In this document: piece by piece, positions 55,769-63,344 of the stretch
How positions within the stretch are numbered: the stretch's first letter is position 1
Layout of the letters: each line of letters starts with the position of its first letter
DNA from: Pusillimonas sp044464525
GTDB lineage: Bacteria > Pseudomonadota > Gammaproteobacteria > Burkholderiales > Burkholderiaceae_B
DNA: 64,000 bases
Assembly: GCF_044464525.1 (NCBI RefSeq)
Contig: NZ_JBIQLE010000007.1
Span: 62,001-126,000 of the forward strand
Direction of reading: 5' to 3'
Program-made: the position numbers and the translations under genes
The notes under the pieces: generated by a model
Databases searched by the model: none
Seen by the model: the letters and a program-made list of their open reading frames with translations, nothing else
Told to the model about the DNA's origin: nothing

Positions 55769-56293
55769 TCAATCGAGGCGTGTCTCTTTCAAGATTTCAC
55801 CAACGTCGGCAAACGCCGCTGTTGCTGGCTCTGGCAATAAGGCGTCCGTATCAGCATAAGGCTGTATGGAAGCGTCTACTTGACCCACCACAATGCGGCC
55901 AACCATGCCTGCTTGTTCATGGGGGATGCAGAAGTAGTCGTAGACCCCTGGCACCTCAAGAACCATGGCAAAAGATTCATTCGGCATCAAATAGCCCGAA
56001 TCCCATGACTTGGCTCCGTGTGGGATGCGCTGAGGTTTTCCGTTATCCGGGTGATAGGCGGTGCTTGTGTGGACATTGCCCGTCTCGCGGTTGACCCACC
56101 GCACAGTTTGTCCGGGCTGAATCAACAGGCCGCGGGGGCGAAACCAAACATGAGCGCCGGTAGGGGTGCCGGCCAGCGAGATTTCGATCTCATCGGCTGA
56201 GTCGGCGCGCCGTATCAGGGTTGCGGACAGCAGCAGACCACCGCCGGCTGACAACAGCAAGCGCCGGCGTTGATTGTGAGCTACGGTTTTCAT
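55769..56293 (-). CDS. Exported cupredoxin (blue copper-like protein)
   Basis: 174 residues. An N-terminal RRRLLLSAGGGLLLSATLI looks like a Tat or Sec signal. The mature domain has a complete type 1 copper site: His75 (NVHTS), Cys122, His125 and Met130 (FCIPHEQAGM). VWFRPRGLLIQPGQTVRWVN is the beta-sandwich start. It would shuttle electrons in the periplasm or act in copper binding. It overlaps the upstream gene by 4 bp. Confidence 0.92.
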   Translation of the reverse strand: MKTVAHNQRRRLLLSAGGGLLLSATLIRRADSADEIEISLAGTPTGAHVWFRPRGLLIQPGQTVRWVNRETGNVHTSTAYHPDNGKPQRIPHGAKSWDSGYLMPNESFAMVLEVPGVYDYFCIPHEQAGMVGRIVVGQVDASIQPYADTDALLPEPATAAFADVGEILKETRLD

Positions 56294-56712
56294 TTTGCGA
56301 CGCGTCCTTCCTGATCAGCCGCAACATGCCACAGCACGACGTGGATATGAGGTTCGGCAACGCCCGGATGGCCCGCGTTGTACATGACATCGACGTGATC
56401 CACCCCGCTTGAGCCCACCTTCAAGTCATTTAGATGCATGTCGGCCGTCATCTGCGACAGCGGAATCATATAGGTAGTGTTTACCAGCTTGCCATCATGA
56501 TCGAATCCCAGGAAAGGCCCGGCCGGCAAAGTCGCGGGATCGACGAACAACTGGCCCATGCCGGGAATGAAGTCCGGAAGCTTGACCAGCGAGCTGACCG
56601 CTTTATATGGGGCCGGAGGAGGCGCGTTGAGTGCAGTGGACTCGTGCGCCATGGCACAAGATACGCCAAGGGACAATGCCAGCGCGGCAGCGGGAAGGAT
56701 GGGACGAATCAT
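56290..56712 (-). CDS. Periplasmic protein with His-rich C-terminus
   Basis: 140 residues; signal peptide ends in SCAMA, then HESTALNAPPPAPYKAVSSL. The mature part has methionines and histidines in MTADMHLNDL, VDHVDVMYNAGHPG and EPHIHVVLWHVAADQ, compatible with metal binding. I do not know a named family with certainty. It is the first gene of the operon that ends with the sigma factor and is translationally coupled to the cupredoxin gene by ATGA. Confidence 0.75.
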   Translation of the reverse strand: MIRPILPAAALALSLGVSCAMAHESTALNAPPPAPYKAVSSLVKLPDFIPGMGQLFVDPATLPAGPFLGFDHDGKLVNTTYMIPLSQMTADMHLNDLKVGSSGVDHVDVMYNAGHPGVAEPHIHVVLWHVAADQEGRVAK

Positions 56713-56932
56713 AATGGGCTCCAGAGGTGCGCGGCGTAAATCGCCACGTCTTATCCATTGGATGCAGCCCGAAGGGTATCCGTTTCAAAAATTTCAGAAG
56801 ACCTGAAAAATTACAGGGAGTGCGCCACTTTACGCGCATGAGCACGAATACAGCTTCTACCTTTCACCGAACCTATGACTCTCAGCTTGAGCGTTGCTTC
56901 ACCAATGAGCGTCGATCAGTTGAAGCTGTTCA

Positions 56933-57835
56933 CTAAACTATTTCTCTAGCCATATCGATAAGAGCCCTGAGACTACCTGGAACATGGCGATTATTAGGAA
57001 AGTACAAATTCAAACCCGAAATGTATGGGCACCAACTCTCTAGTACAGCAACCAAAGCGCCCCTATCGATATATGGGCGGGCATATTCTTCCATAACATA
57101 AGCGATGCCCACACCAGCCGCTGCCGCTTCTACCATCAATTGATGATGATCCAGAGTTAGCGCGCCCGGCACATCCAAAACGAATTCTTGTCCTTGTTTA
57201 CTGAATTCCCAGCGATAACGTTTGCCACTGGGAAAACGTTGTCGGATGCACTGATGCTTGGCAAGCTCATCAGGTGTTTTCAGTGCAGGGTGAGCAGCTA
57301 AGTAGTTTGGCGACGCGACGGCCAAAAAACGAATGTCTGGGCCAAGGCGAACTGCCACCATATCTTTGGGTATAGCGTCACCCAATCTGATTCCTGCGTC
57401 AAAGCCCTTCTCAACGATGTCTACCAATTCTCCCTGTGCAGTGAGATCAAGTTGCACATCGGGATAGCGCACCAGAAATCTCGGCACCAGCGTTTCGAGT
57501 AGCAAGCGAATAGCTGGCTCGCTGCCGTTAATTCTCAGTGTTCCCATCGTCCGCCCCTGTGCGCCTGCAACGTCTTCCAGTAGCTGACTCAAATCGCCCA
57601 ACAACGGATCAAGGCGTGCAAGAAATTGCTCTCCTGCTTCAGTGAGCGACACGCTACGTGTTGTCCGATGCAGTAGACGGGTGCTTAACTTACTTTCCAG
57701 CCCTCGCAGCGTATGACTGAGCGACGAACGTGTTACGCCAAGCAGTTCAGCGGCGCGTCGGAAACTGCGGTGTTCAGCGACAGCCATGAAGGCATGCAGG
57801 TCTTTCAGTGTTGGGGAATCAATTGGTGATTTCAT
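56933..57835 (-). CDS. LysR-family regulator
   Basis: 300 residues with an N-terminal winged helix (HRSFRRAAELLGVTRSSLSH near 22-41) and CrgA-like effector domain (GTLRINGSEPAIRLLLETLV). The coding sequence is visibly AT-richer than most of the window, matching the divergent dehydrogenase gene next to it, so both probably arrived together. The gap to that gene is 98 bp and should contain the controlled promoter. Likely targets: its neighbour and itself. Confidence 0.9.
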   Translation of the reverse strand: MKSPIDSPTLKDLHAFMAVAEHRSFRRAAELLGVTRSSLSHTLRGLESKLSTRLLHRTTRSVSLTEAGEQFLARLDPLLGDLSQLLEDVAGAQGRTMGTLRINGSEPAIRLLLETLVPRFLVRYPDVQLDLTAQGELVDIVEKGFDAGIRLGDAIPKDMVAVRLGPDIRFLAVASPNYLAAHPALKTPDELAKHQCIRQRFPSGKRYRWEFSKQGQEFVLDVPGALTLDHHQLMVEAAAAGVGIAYVMEEYARPYIDRGALVAVLESWCPYISGLNLYFPNNRHVPGSLRALIDMAREIV

Positions 57836-57933
57836 TTCACCTACTCATGCGATTTATTGGTCATTCCAATCACAATCATAACCTCATACCATCTTCTAAG
57901 TTCTTACTTTTTCTCTCTTTCTGGACTAAAAAT

Positions 57934-58764
57934 ATGACTAAGACATGGTTTATTACCGGAACCTCAACAGGCCTGGGTCGCCTTCTTACTGAACGCTTGC
58001 TGGCGCGTGGTGATCGCGTAGTTGCAACAGTTCGTCAGCCTGACGTTCTGACGACGCTGACAGCACAGTATGGTGACCAACTGCTTGTTCTCACGCTTGA
58101 TGTCACCGACACGCACGCCATAAATACTGTTGTCACGGATGCTTTTCAACGTGCCGGGAACATTGACGTAGTGGTCGGCAACGCTGGGTATGCACTATTT
58201 GGTGCAGCTGAAGAAGCAAGCGATGCCCAGATCGACCGGCAGATTGCAACAAATCTGGTGGGATCCATCCAGCTTATACGAGCAGTCTTGCCTCACTTAC
58301 GCGAGCAGGGTGGCGGTCGCATCGTACAGCTGTCCTCGGAGGGTGGACAGATCGCTTACCCCAACTTCAGTCTTTATCACGCTACCAAATGGGGAATCGA
58401 AGGTTTCGTCGAATCAGTTGCTCAGGAAGTTGCTTCATTTGGCATAGATTTTTTAATTGTCGAACCAGGTCCAACCGGCACCAATTTCGTTGATGGACTA
58501 GATCGTGCGCCGATTATGGCCTGCTATGAAGACACACCGGCTGGCGAAGTACGCCGGGGAGTAGCCTCGGGTGCTTTTGCTATTAAAGGTGACGCCGCCA
58601 GAACGGTCGATGCCATGATTGCGACGGCAGATATGCAGCATCCTCCCTTGCGGCTCGCATTGGGTAGTACGGCTTATGCATCAATTAGCCAAGCACTGTC
58701 CCAGCGGTTAAGTCTGCTAGAAAACCAAAAGGACATAGCGCTGTCCGCTGATCGCCTTAACTAA
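57934..58764 (+). CDS. Short-chain dehydrogenase/reductase
   Basis: 276 residues from ATG 57934; an upstream frame to 57808 is AT-rich noncoding-like sequence and overlaps the LysR gene. NADP motif FITGTSTGLG at 6-15, NAG at about 80, and catalytic YHATK near residue 151 are intact. It resembles the large group of SDRs acting on ketones or aldehydes (YusZ/retinol-type). Lower GC than the surroundings suggests recent transfer. The right direct repeat begins 15 bp after its stop. Confidence 0.88.
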   Translation: MTKTWFITGTSTGLGRLLTERLLARGDRVVATVRQPDVLTTLTAQYGDQLLVLTLDVTDTHAINTVVTDAFQRAGNIDVVVGNAGYALFGAAEEASDAQIDRQIATNLVGSIQLIRAVLPHLREQGGGRIVQLSSEGGQIAYPNFSLYHATKWGIEGFVESVAQEVASFGIDFLIVEPGPTGTNFVDGLDRAPIMACYEDTPAGEVRRGVASGAFAIKGDAARTVDAMIATADMQHPPLRLALGSTAYASISQALSQRLSLLENQKDIALSADRLN

Positions 58765-58779
58765 ATCCTGAGCCCTGCA

Positions 58780-58968
58780 CAGGGTGCGCAGCGAACTGAT
58801 GTTCGAGATATTGGGTGCGCTGCGCAAGCGGGATATCAAGACCCACGCCATGCCGCCAGCCGAGGACGCGTCCGCCCCGGCGGGCAGCGCCGCGCCGCCG
58901 CCGGATGCGCCGCCGATTTAGCCTTTTGTCGTCACGGATCTCCGATGGCTTCCTGGGCGGCACAGGCT
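58780..58968 (+). pseudogene. Detached copy of the channel gene 3' end (right direct repeat)
   Basis: About 97 percent identical to 51497-51685. It keeps the last 46 codons of the channel gene, its stop codon and 47 bp downstream, but has no upstream part. Sequence beyond 58968 (towards the MetE-like gene) is presumably what originally followed the channel gene. No transposase or integrase is encoded between the repeats. Confidence 0.93.
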
Positions 58969-59016
58969 CAGAGGTAATCCAAGCGGCGTCGGAACAAGCA
59001 AATTCCCGATGCCTGG

Positions 59017-60147
59017 TCAGGCCAAGGCGGCCGCCGCCCGGTCCGCGCCGTCGCGCAGCGCCGCGAGCTTCATCCAGGTTACGGCCGGATCTATCTTGCC
59101 GTAGTTGGCAAACGTTCCGAAACCGCAGTCGGTGCTTGCCACCACCCGGTCTTGGCCCATGAATGCCACATAACGCTCGAGCCGCTGCCGGATCAGTTCT
59201 GGATGCTCGACATAGTTCGAGCAGCTATCGATCAAGCCGGGAGCCAGAATCTTGTCGTCCGCCAGCTTGGCGTCGCGCCAGATTTCCCACTCGTGTTCGT
59301 GGCGGGGGTTCGCGGCCTCGAACAGGATGGTTGAGGGCCTGGCGGCCAGGATGGGGTCAATGACCTTCTCGAGGGCGATGTCGCAATGGTGCGGACCTTC
59401 GTAGTTTCCCCAGCAGATATGCATGCGCAGCTTCTGCGAGGGAATGTTGCGTGTGGCCGCATTGAGCGCTTCGACGTTCTGCCAGGCGCGGTCGGTGAAC
59501 TCCGCTTCGCTGAGATTCTGGAAACCCGTATGGGCCGCCATCGCAAGGTCGGGGCAATCGAGTTGAAGATCGAAGCCCGCCGCGACGATGGCTTCGTATT
59601 CGGGCCGCATGGCCTCGACCAGGTCGGCCAGATAGGCCTCATGCGTCGGGTAATGCTGGTTCGGCTGGAAGGCGGTAACCAGGCCGGGGGATGCCGCGTT
59701 TATGAAACCCCGCCCGCCGCGGCCATGCCGCTCGATGGCTGACTTGAAGCGGCGGATATCGGCCAGGCATGGTTCAAGCGTACGCAGTTTTATGGGGCCG
59801 ACGCAGGCGGCCCGAACGAATTCCTGGGAGCCCATGATGGCGCTCAGCTTTTTCCGCAGCTCGGGGAAGTCGGCTAGATCCTTTGCCGGCGTACGGTCGA
59901 CGTGGCCGCCGAAACCCTCGAGCCGTTCGGTGATGTAGGTGGCGTAGCCGACTTTGCCAAGCTCGCCGTCGCTCATGATGCTTACCCCGGCTTCCACCTG
60001 CCTTTGCACTGCCTGGTCGATTTCCTCTTGAACGACCTGTTCAAAGTGAGCGGCGTCGATCTCTTGGCCGTGATCTCGCGCAAGCAGCAACTGCGCCAGC
60101 TCTTGGCTGCGTGGAAGGCTTCCAACATGGGTGGTCAGGATAGGCAT
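59017..60147 (-). CDS. Cobalamin-independent methionine synthase II-like protein (MetE C-terminal family)
   Basis: 376 residues from ATG 60147 (AAGGA seven bases upstream; an in-frame extension to 60366 runs through the ccdB remnant). Only the C-terminal MetE-like barrel is present, with LTTHVGSLPRS at the start, HICWGNYEGPH near residue 220 and STDCGFGTF near 340, the histidine and cysteine expected as zinc ligands. Such short MetE-like proteins use folate or other methyl donors, or act in alkyl-group transfer; the exact substrate is not known. Confidence 0.85.
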   Translation of the reverse strand: MPILTTHVGSLPRSQELAQLLLARDHGQEIDAAHFEQVVQEEIDQAVQRQVEAGVSIMSDGELGKVGYATYITERLEGFGGHVDRTPAKDLADFPELRKKLSAIMGSQEFVRAACVGPIKLRTLEPCLADIRRFKSAIERHGRGGRGFINAASPGLVTAFQPNQHYPTHEAYLADLVEAMRPEYEAIVAAGFDLQLDCPDLAMAAHTGFQNLSEAEFTDRAWQNVEALNAATRNIPSQKLRMHICWGNYEGPHHCDIALEKVIDPILAARPSTILFEAANPRHEHEWEIWRDAKLADDKILAPGLIDSCSNYVEHPELIRQRLERYVAFMGQDRVVASTDCGFGTFANYGKIDPAVTWMKLAALRDGADRAAAALA

Positions 60148-60265
60148 CACATTCCTTCTTATGTTTCTAGGAGAAGATGCTAGTTTATCCAACTTCATGG
60201 AGGCGGTGCGCAGGGTGCTTCCAGGGTGCGCAGCGCAATGTTTTTGAAAAGCTGATGCGTCGGCA

Positions 60266-60501
60266 CTACTTCGGGTCTTGGCCGACCCGCTCAAGTCTTG
60301 TATGAAACAAAAGGTCGATGGCGGCCACGATTTCATCGTGTCGATGCTGAAGACTGAATGTGGCACTTTTGAGTTCCTTGGCAGGAACTGCTGCCATGTA
60401 CTGGGTTACCATCGCGTGTTGAACGGCTGCATGATGTCTGCCTGGACATTGAGGAGATATCCGGAGCCTGACGGATTGGGGAAGACGTTGTAGCGGTCCA
60501 T
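60266..60501 (-). pseudogene. ccdB: ccdB toxin gene with internal deletion and frameshift
   Basis: The minus-strand frame from ATG 60501 reads DRYNVFPNPSGSGYLLNVQA then DIMQPFNTRW and hits a TAA. A second frame then continues MVTQYMAAVPAKELKSATFS and HDEIVAAIDLLFHTRL to 60266. Both halves match the CcdB family (N-terminal NPSGSGYLL and C-terminal TQ-MAAVP), but about 25-30 codons between NTR and MVTQ are missing, at around 60411-60414. The toxin is therefore unlikely to be active. Its start overlaps the ccdA stop (TGATG), the normal coupling. Confidence 0.75.
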
Positions 60502-60749
60502 CAAAACATCCGGTGCTTCGCCAATGGCAGACCGTACTTTTCAATGAATGCGTTAGAGCTGTCAATAGCCTCTTGATTTTCAGCCAGCCAAAGCTCTGAC
60601 CGCCTACGTGAGATGGCCTGTGCGACGCCGGATTCAGCGGCTTGCGAGATGTTGATGTGCAGCGCTTTAGCCGCAGAGAGCAATTCTTCGTCCAGAGATA
60701 CATTTGTTGCGCGTTTTGTGACGCTACGGGGACTGCTTGCGGTCAGCAT
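60501..60749 (-). CDS. ccdA: CcdA-family antitoxin
   Basis: 82 residues. ATNVSLDEELLSAAKALHI followed by NISQAAESGVAQAI is the ribbon-helix-helix DNA-binding half; RSELWLAENQEAIDSSNAFI and EKYGLPLAKHRMF form the toxin-binding tail. The reading frame is intact and the C-terminal motif GLPL with a basic end is typical. Its partner ccdB is damaged, so the antitoxin remains without target. Confidence 0.88.
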   Translation of the reverse strand: MLTASSPRSVTKRATNVSLDEELLSAAKALHINISQAAESGVAQAISRRRSELWLAENQEAIDSSNAFIEKYGLPLAKHRMF

Positions 60750-60798
60750 TGTTCGGCTCCTTATAGCGATGGTCCGACTAATGAGCTCTTCATCATGA

Positions 60799-60824
60799 TT
60801 GAACTGACCCCAATTAGTTGGACA
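60799..60824 (+). mobile_element. IS3-family-like terminal inverted repeat, solitary
   Basis: The stretch containing GACCCCAATTAGTTGGACA resembles IS3-type ends and the palindrome at 24435. It begins TTGAACTG. No second end or transposase frame is evident within 150 bp, so this is probably an insertion remnant between ccdA and the methyltransferase gene. The other bases of 60750-60914 show nothing distinctive. Confidence 0.4.
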
Positions 60825-60914
60825 TTTGAAGCGCTTGCGGCGGCATTGTAGATGAAGTAGCTCCTTTACCCTCGCCTTGTCTGCGCGTGGCGAACAAACT
60901 GAGCGGAAAACCCT

Positions 60915-61589
60915 ATGTCGATCCCAACAAATTCCGGTAATGTCTCAACGTATGCAGAGCGGGTCGCGCGTCATGTGCCTGGCCTCGAAGATCTTCATCG
61001 CATGGCCGGTATTTTGCTGGCAGAGCGCGTGCCCGCCTCGGGGCGGGTACTCGTCCTCGGCGCGGGTGGGGGGCTCGAGCTTCGGGCCTTCGTCGATTGG
61101 CAGCCGGGTTGGCAGTTCGACGCCGTGGATCCATCGCCGGAGATGCTCGACCAGGCGCGTACCGTTCTCAGTGACACGGCGAACCGCGTCACCTTCCATG
61201 AAGGCTATATCACGGACGCCCCGGAAGGGCCTTTCGATGGCGCGACCTGCCTACTGACGCTGCACTTCCTGGCACGCGAGGAGCGTCTATGCACGTTGCA
61301 GGCACTTCACCAGCGTCTGCAACCCGGTGCTCCCTTCGTTGTGGCGCATCACAGTTTCCCGCAAGATGGACTGCAGCGTGATCTTTGGCTTCGGCGCAAT
61401 GCGGACCTTCTGGTCTCCAAGGGCGTCCCCATGCAGCAGGCCGAACAGGGCATCATGGCCATGAAAGAACGTCTTCCGGCTCTGTCGCCTGAGGAGGACG
61501 AAGCGCTGTTTTTAGAAGCCGGGTTCGGAGAAATCCAGCTGTTCTACGCAGGCTTCACCTTTAAAGGGTGGGTGTGCTACCGCGTCTGA
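60915..61589 (+). CDS. Class I SAM-dependent methyltransferase
   Basis: 224 residues with the Rossmann methyltransferase fold. Motif I is VLVLGAGGGLELRA near 45-58, motif II ends in DAVDPSPEML near 69, and a CLLTLHFLAREERL stretch near 112 corresponds to motif IV/V. It lacks a recognisable substrate-specific domain. It is convergent with the TetR gene and separate from the SDR operon. Such proteins act on small molecules of many kinds, so no substrate is proposed. Confidence 0.85.
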   Translation: MSIPTNSGNVSTYAERVARHVPGLEDLHRMAGILLAERVPASGRVLVLGAGGGLELRAFVDWQPGWQFDAVDPSPEMLDQARTVLSDTANRVTFHEGYITDAPEGPFDGATCLLTLHFLAREERLCTLQALHQRLQPGAPFVVAHHSFPQDGLQRDLWLRRNADLLVSKGVPMQQAEQGIMAMKERLPALSPEEDEALFLEAGFGEIQLFYAGFTFKGWVCYRV

Positions 61590-61708
61590 GGTTCCGTGGG
61601 TCTGCAGTACATGCGGCTTCTCGTCCTCCTGAAGATCCTCGCATCGCCGCTCGTCCAGAGACGAGAGGCTGCGCCAATTGCTGGATGTTGCCTGAAACGT
61701 ACTTACCT

Positions 61709-62326
61709 TTAGCCTGGGGTCGGCCTCTCGGAGTCGGTGGCGCTGTGCGTCGGCCATGTCGAGAGCGCCTGTTCGGCAACAGCCTCTAGCATCTCGCGGC
61801 TAAAGCCCGCTTTTGCCTGCACCGCCATGCCATGAAGAACAGCCATCACAAAGGCCGCAAGAACATCGGGTCTGGCGTTGTCGGGCAAGTCGCCCTCGGC
61901 GATTGCTCGTTCGAATCGTTCACGAAGCCGCACCTCGCCCGCCGCGCGAGCCTCTATCAATGCCTTCCGTACAGGTTCCGCATCATCCGATCCCGCCAGA
62001 ACGCCATTGACCCCAAGACACCCCGGATGGTCGGGATGCTGGGTGTGAAGTTCGGCTGAGCGGTAGAAGATGTGCGCCGCCGCCTCACGTGCCGTCGGTA
62101 ATTCAAGCGCCTCGGGAATGAAGTCCAGGTACCGTTCGTAATAACGCGCCAGCGCTTGGCGAAAGAGCGCCTCTTTATTGCCGAACGCGGAGTAAAGCGC
62201 GGGCCGCTCCACGCCGGCGGCCTCGGTGAGATCGGCGTAGGAGGCGCCTTCGTACCCCTTGCGCCAAAAGACGCATAGCGCGGCGTCAAGCGCCTTTTCC
62301 ACGTCGAATGTGCGACGACGTCCCAT
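61709..62326 (-). CDS. TetR-family repressor
   Basis: 205 residues; the helix-turn-helix is at about 22-52 (YADLTEAAGVERPALYSAFG, then NKEALFRQAL). The C-terminal domain has PDHPGCLGVNG and resembles the C-terminal module found with SDR/oxidoreductase targets. It is divergent from two SDR genes. A perfect 19-bp palindrome in the intergenic region overlapping the -10 element is the probable operator. Confidence 0.9.
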   Translation of the reverse strand: MGRRRTFDVEKALDAALCVFWRKGYEGASYADLTEAAGVERPALYSAFGNKEALFRQALARYYERYLDFIPEALELPTAREAAAHIFYRSAELHTQHPDHPGCLGVNGVLAGSDDAEPVRKALIEARAAGEVRLRERFERAIAEGDLPDNARPDVLAAFVMAVLHGMAVQAKAGFSREMLEAVAEQALSTWPTHSATDSERPTPG

Positions 62327-62371
62327 CAGATCACCTCTATTTCACAAAAATAACGAACATTACGAAACTGC

Positions 62372-62408
62372 TTGACAGTTTATCATACCGATCGTTATCA
62401 TAACGATC
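62372..62408. promoter_or_regulatory. SDR promoter with overlapping TetR operator
   Basis: TTGACA (62372-62377) and TATCAT (62396-62401) are 18 bp apart. The -10 lies inside the perfect 19-bp palindrome GATCGTTAT-C-ATAACGATC (62390-62408). Binding of a TetR dimer there would block the polymerase directly. Confidence 0.7.
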
Positions 62409-62514
62409 ATTACTTAATCTTTTACGGCGACTCGATGTTCCGAGACCTCCGGAATTTCCTCGCCGCAGCGCCGTTCGGTTCAGTCGATCCACTCAACAAC
62501 GAAAGGTCTTTATC

Positions 62515-63276
62515 ATGCAGAAAACATTGTCCGGCAGAGTTGCCCTGATCACCGGAGGCTCACGCGGGCTTGGGGCGGTCATTGCTGATACGCTCGCCGA
62601 AGAAGGCGCCCACGTAGCGATCACCTATGCGGCGTCGGCGCAAAAGGCCGAAGCCGTGGTCGAGAAGCTGAAAGCAAAGGGTGTCCGGGCCCTCGCGATC
62701 CAAAGCGATCAAGCTGATATCACGGCGGCCAAGCCGCTGATCGATAAGGTGGTGGCGCATTTCGGTCAGCTCGACATCCTCGTCAACAACGCCGCGGTCG
62801 TCGTAAATGGACAGAAGGTCGATGACCCCACGCTCGACACCGCTGCGCTTGACCGTCAGTGGCAGATCAATGTCATGGGCGTGGTCGCCGCAACGCGCGC
62901 GGCAGCGCCGGTGCTCTCCGAAAATGGCCGCATCATATTCATTGGTTCGCGCAATGGCACCTTGTCTTTGATGTCGGGCGTCGCCGATTATGCCGGAACG
63001 AAGGCCGCGCTCATCGGCTACGCCAAGGGTGTTGCCCGCGATCTGGGCGAACGTGGAATTACAGTCAACGTCGTCCAGCCTGGTGCCATGCCCACCGACA
63101 TGATGACGCAGGCCCTGGGCAGCACGGTCGCACCCGATCCCTTTCTGGATATGCACCCCATCCGCCGCATCGCCACACTTGAGGAAGTGTCTGCGCTCGT
63201 CGGTTTCCTGGCGGGACCCAACGCAGGCTATATCACCGGCGGCGTGATCGACGTGGCGGGCGGCTTGGGCATCTGA
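62515..63276 (+). CDS. Short-chain dehydrogenase/reductase, FabG-like
   Basis: 253 residues. LITGGSRGLG (11-20), NNAA (91-94), Ser145, and YAGTK (Tyr159, Lys163) complete the catalytic set; the C-terminal YITGGVIDVAGGLGI is typical. It would use NAD(P)H to reduce a keto compound. An AACGAAAGG ribosome site precedes the ATG. It is the first gene of the TetR-controlled unit; a terminator follows within 40 bp, so the next SDR may be less expressed. Confidence 0.9.
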   Translation: MQKTLSGRVALITGGSRGLGAVIADTLAEEGAHVAITYAASAQKAEAVVEKLKAKGVRALAIQSDQADITAAKPLIDKVVAHFGQLDILVNNAAVVVNGQKVDDPTLDTAALDRQWQINVMGVVAATRAAAPVLSENGRIIFIGSRNGTLSLMSGVADYAGTKAALIGYAKGVARDLGERGITVNVVQPGAMPTDMMTQALGSTVAPDPFLDMHPIRRIATLEEVSALVGFLAGPNAGYITGGVIDVAGGLGI

Positions 63277-63287
63277 TTCACCACTCA

Positions 63288-63316
63288 CAGGCGCTGGCAA
63301 AAACGCCTGTTTTTTC
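63288..63316 (+). terminator. Short terminator between two SDR genes
   Basis: CAGGCG (63288-63293) pairs with CGCCTG (63305-63310), 11-nt loop, followed by six T. Stem is short, so termination is probably partial. Confidence 0.6.
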
Positions 63317-63344
63317 TTACCCATTCAATCAAGGAAAATGAAAA

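Noticed and set aside
58757..58963. Small minus-strand frame over the right direct repeat
   Set aside because: The same arginine-rich frame appears opposite the left copy; it is a shadow of the channel gene's 3' end.
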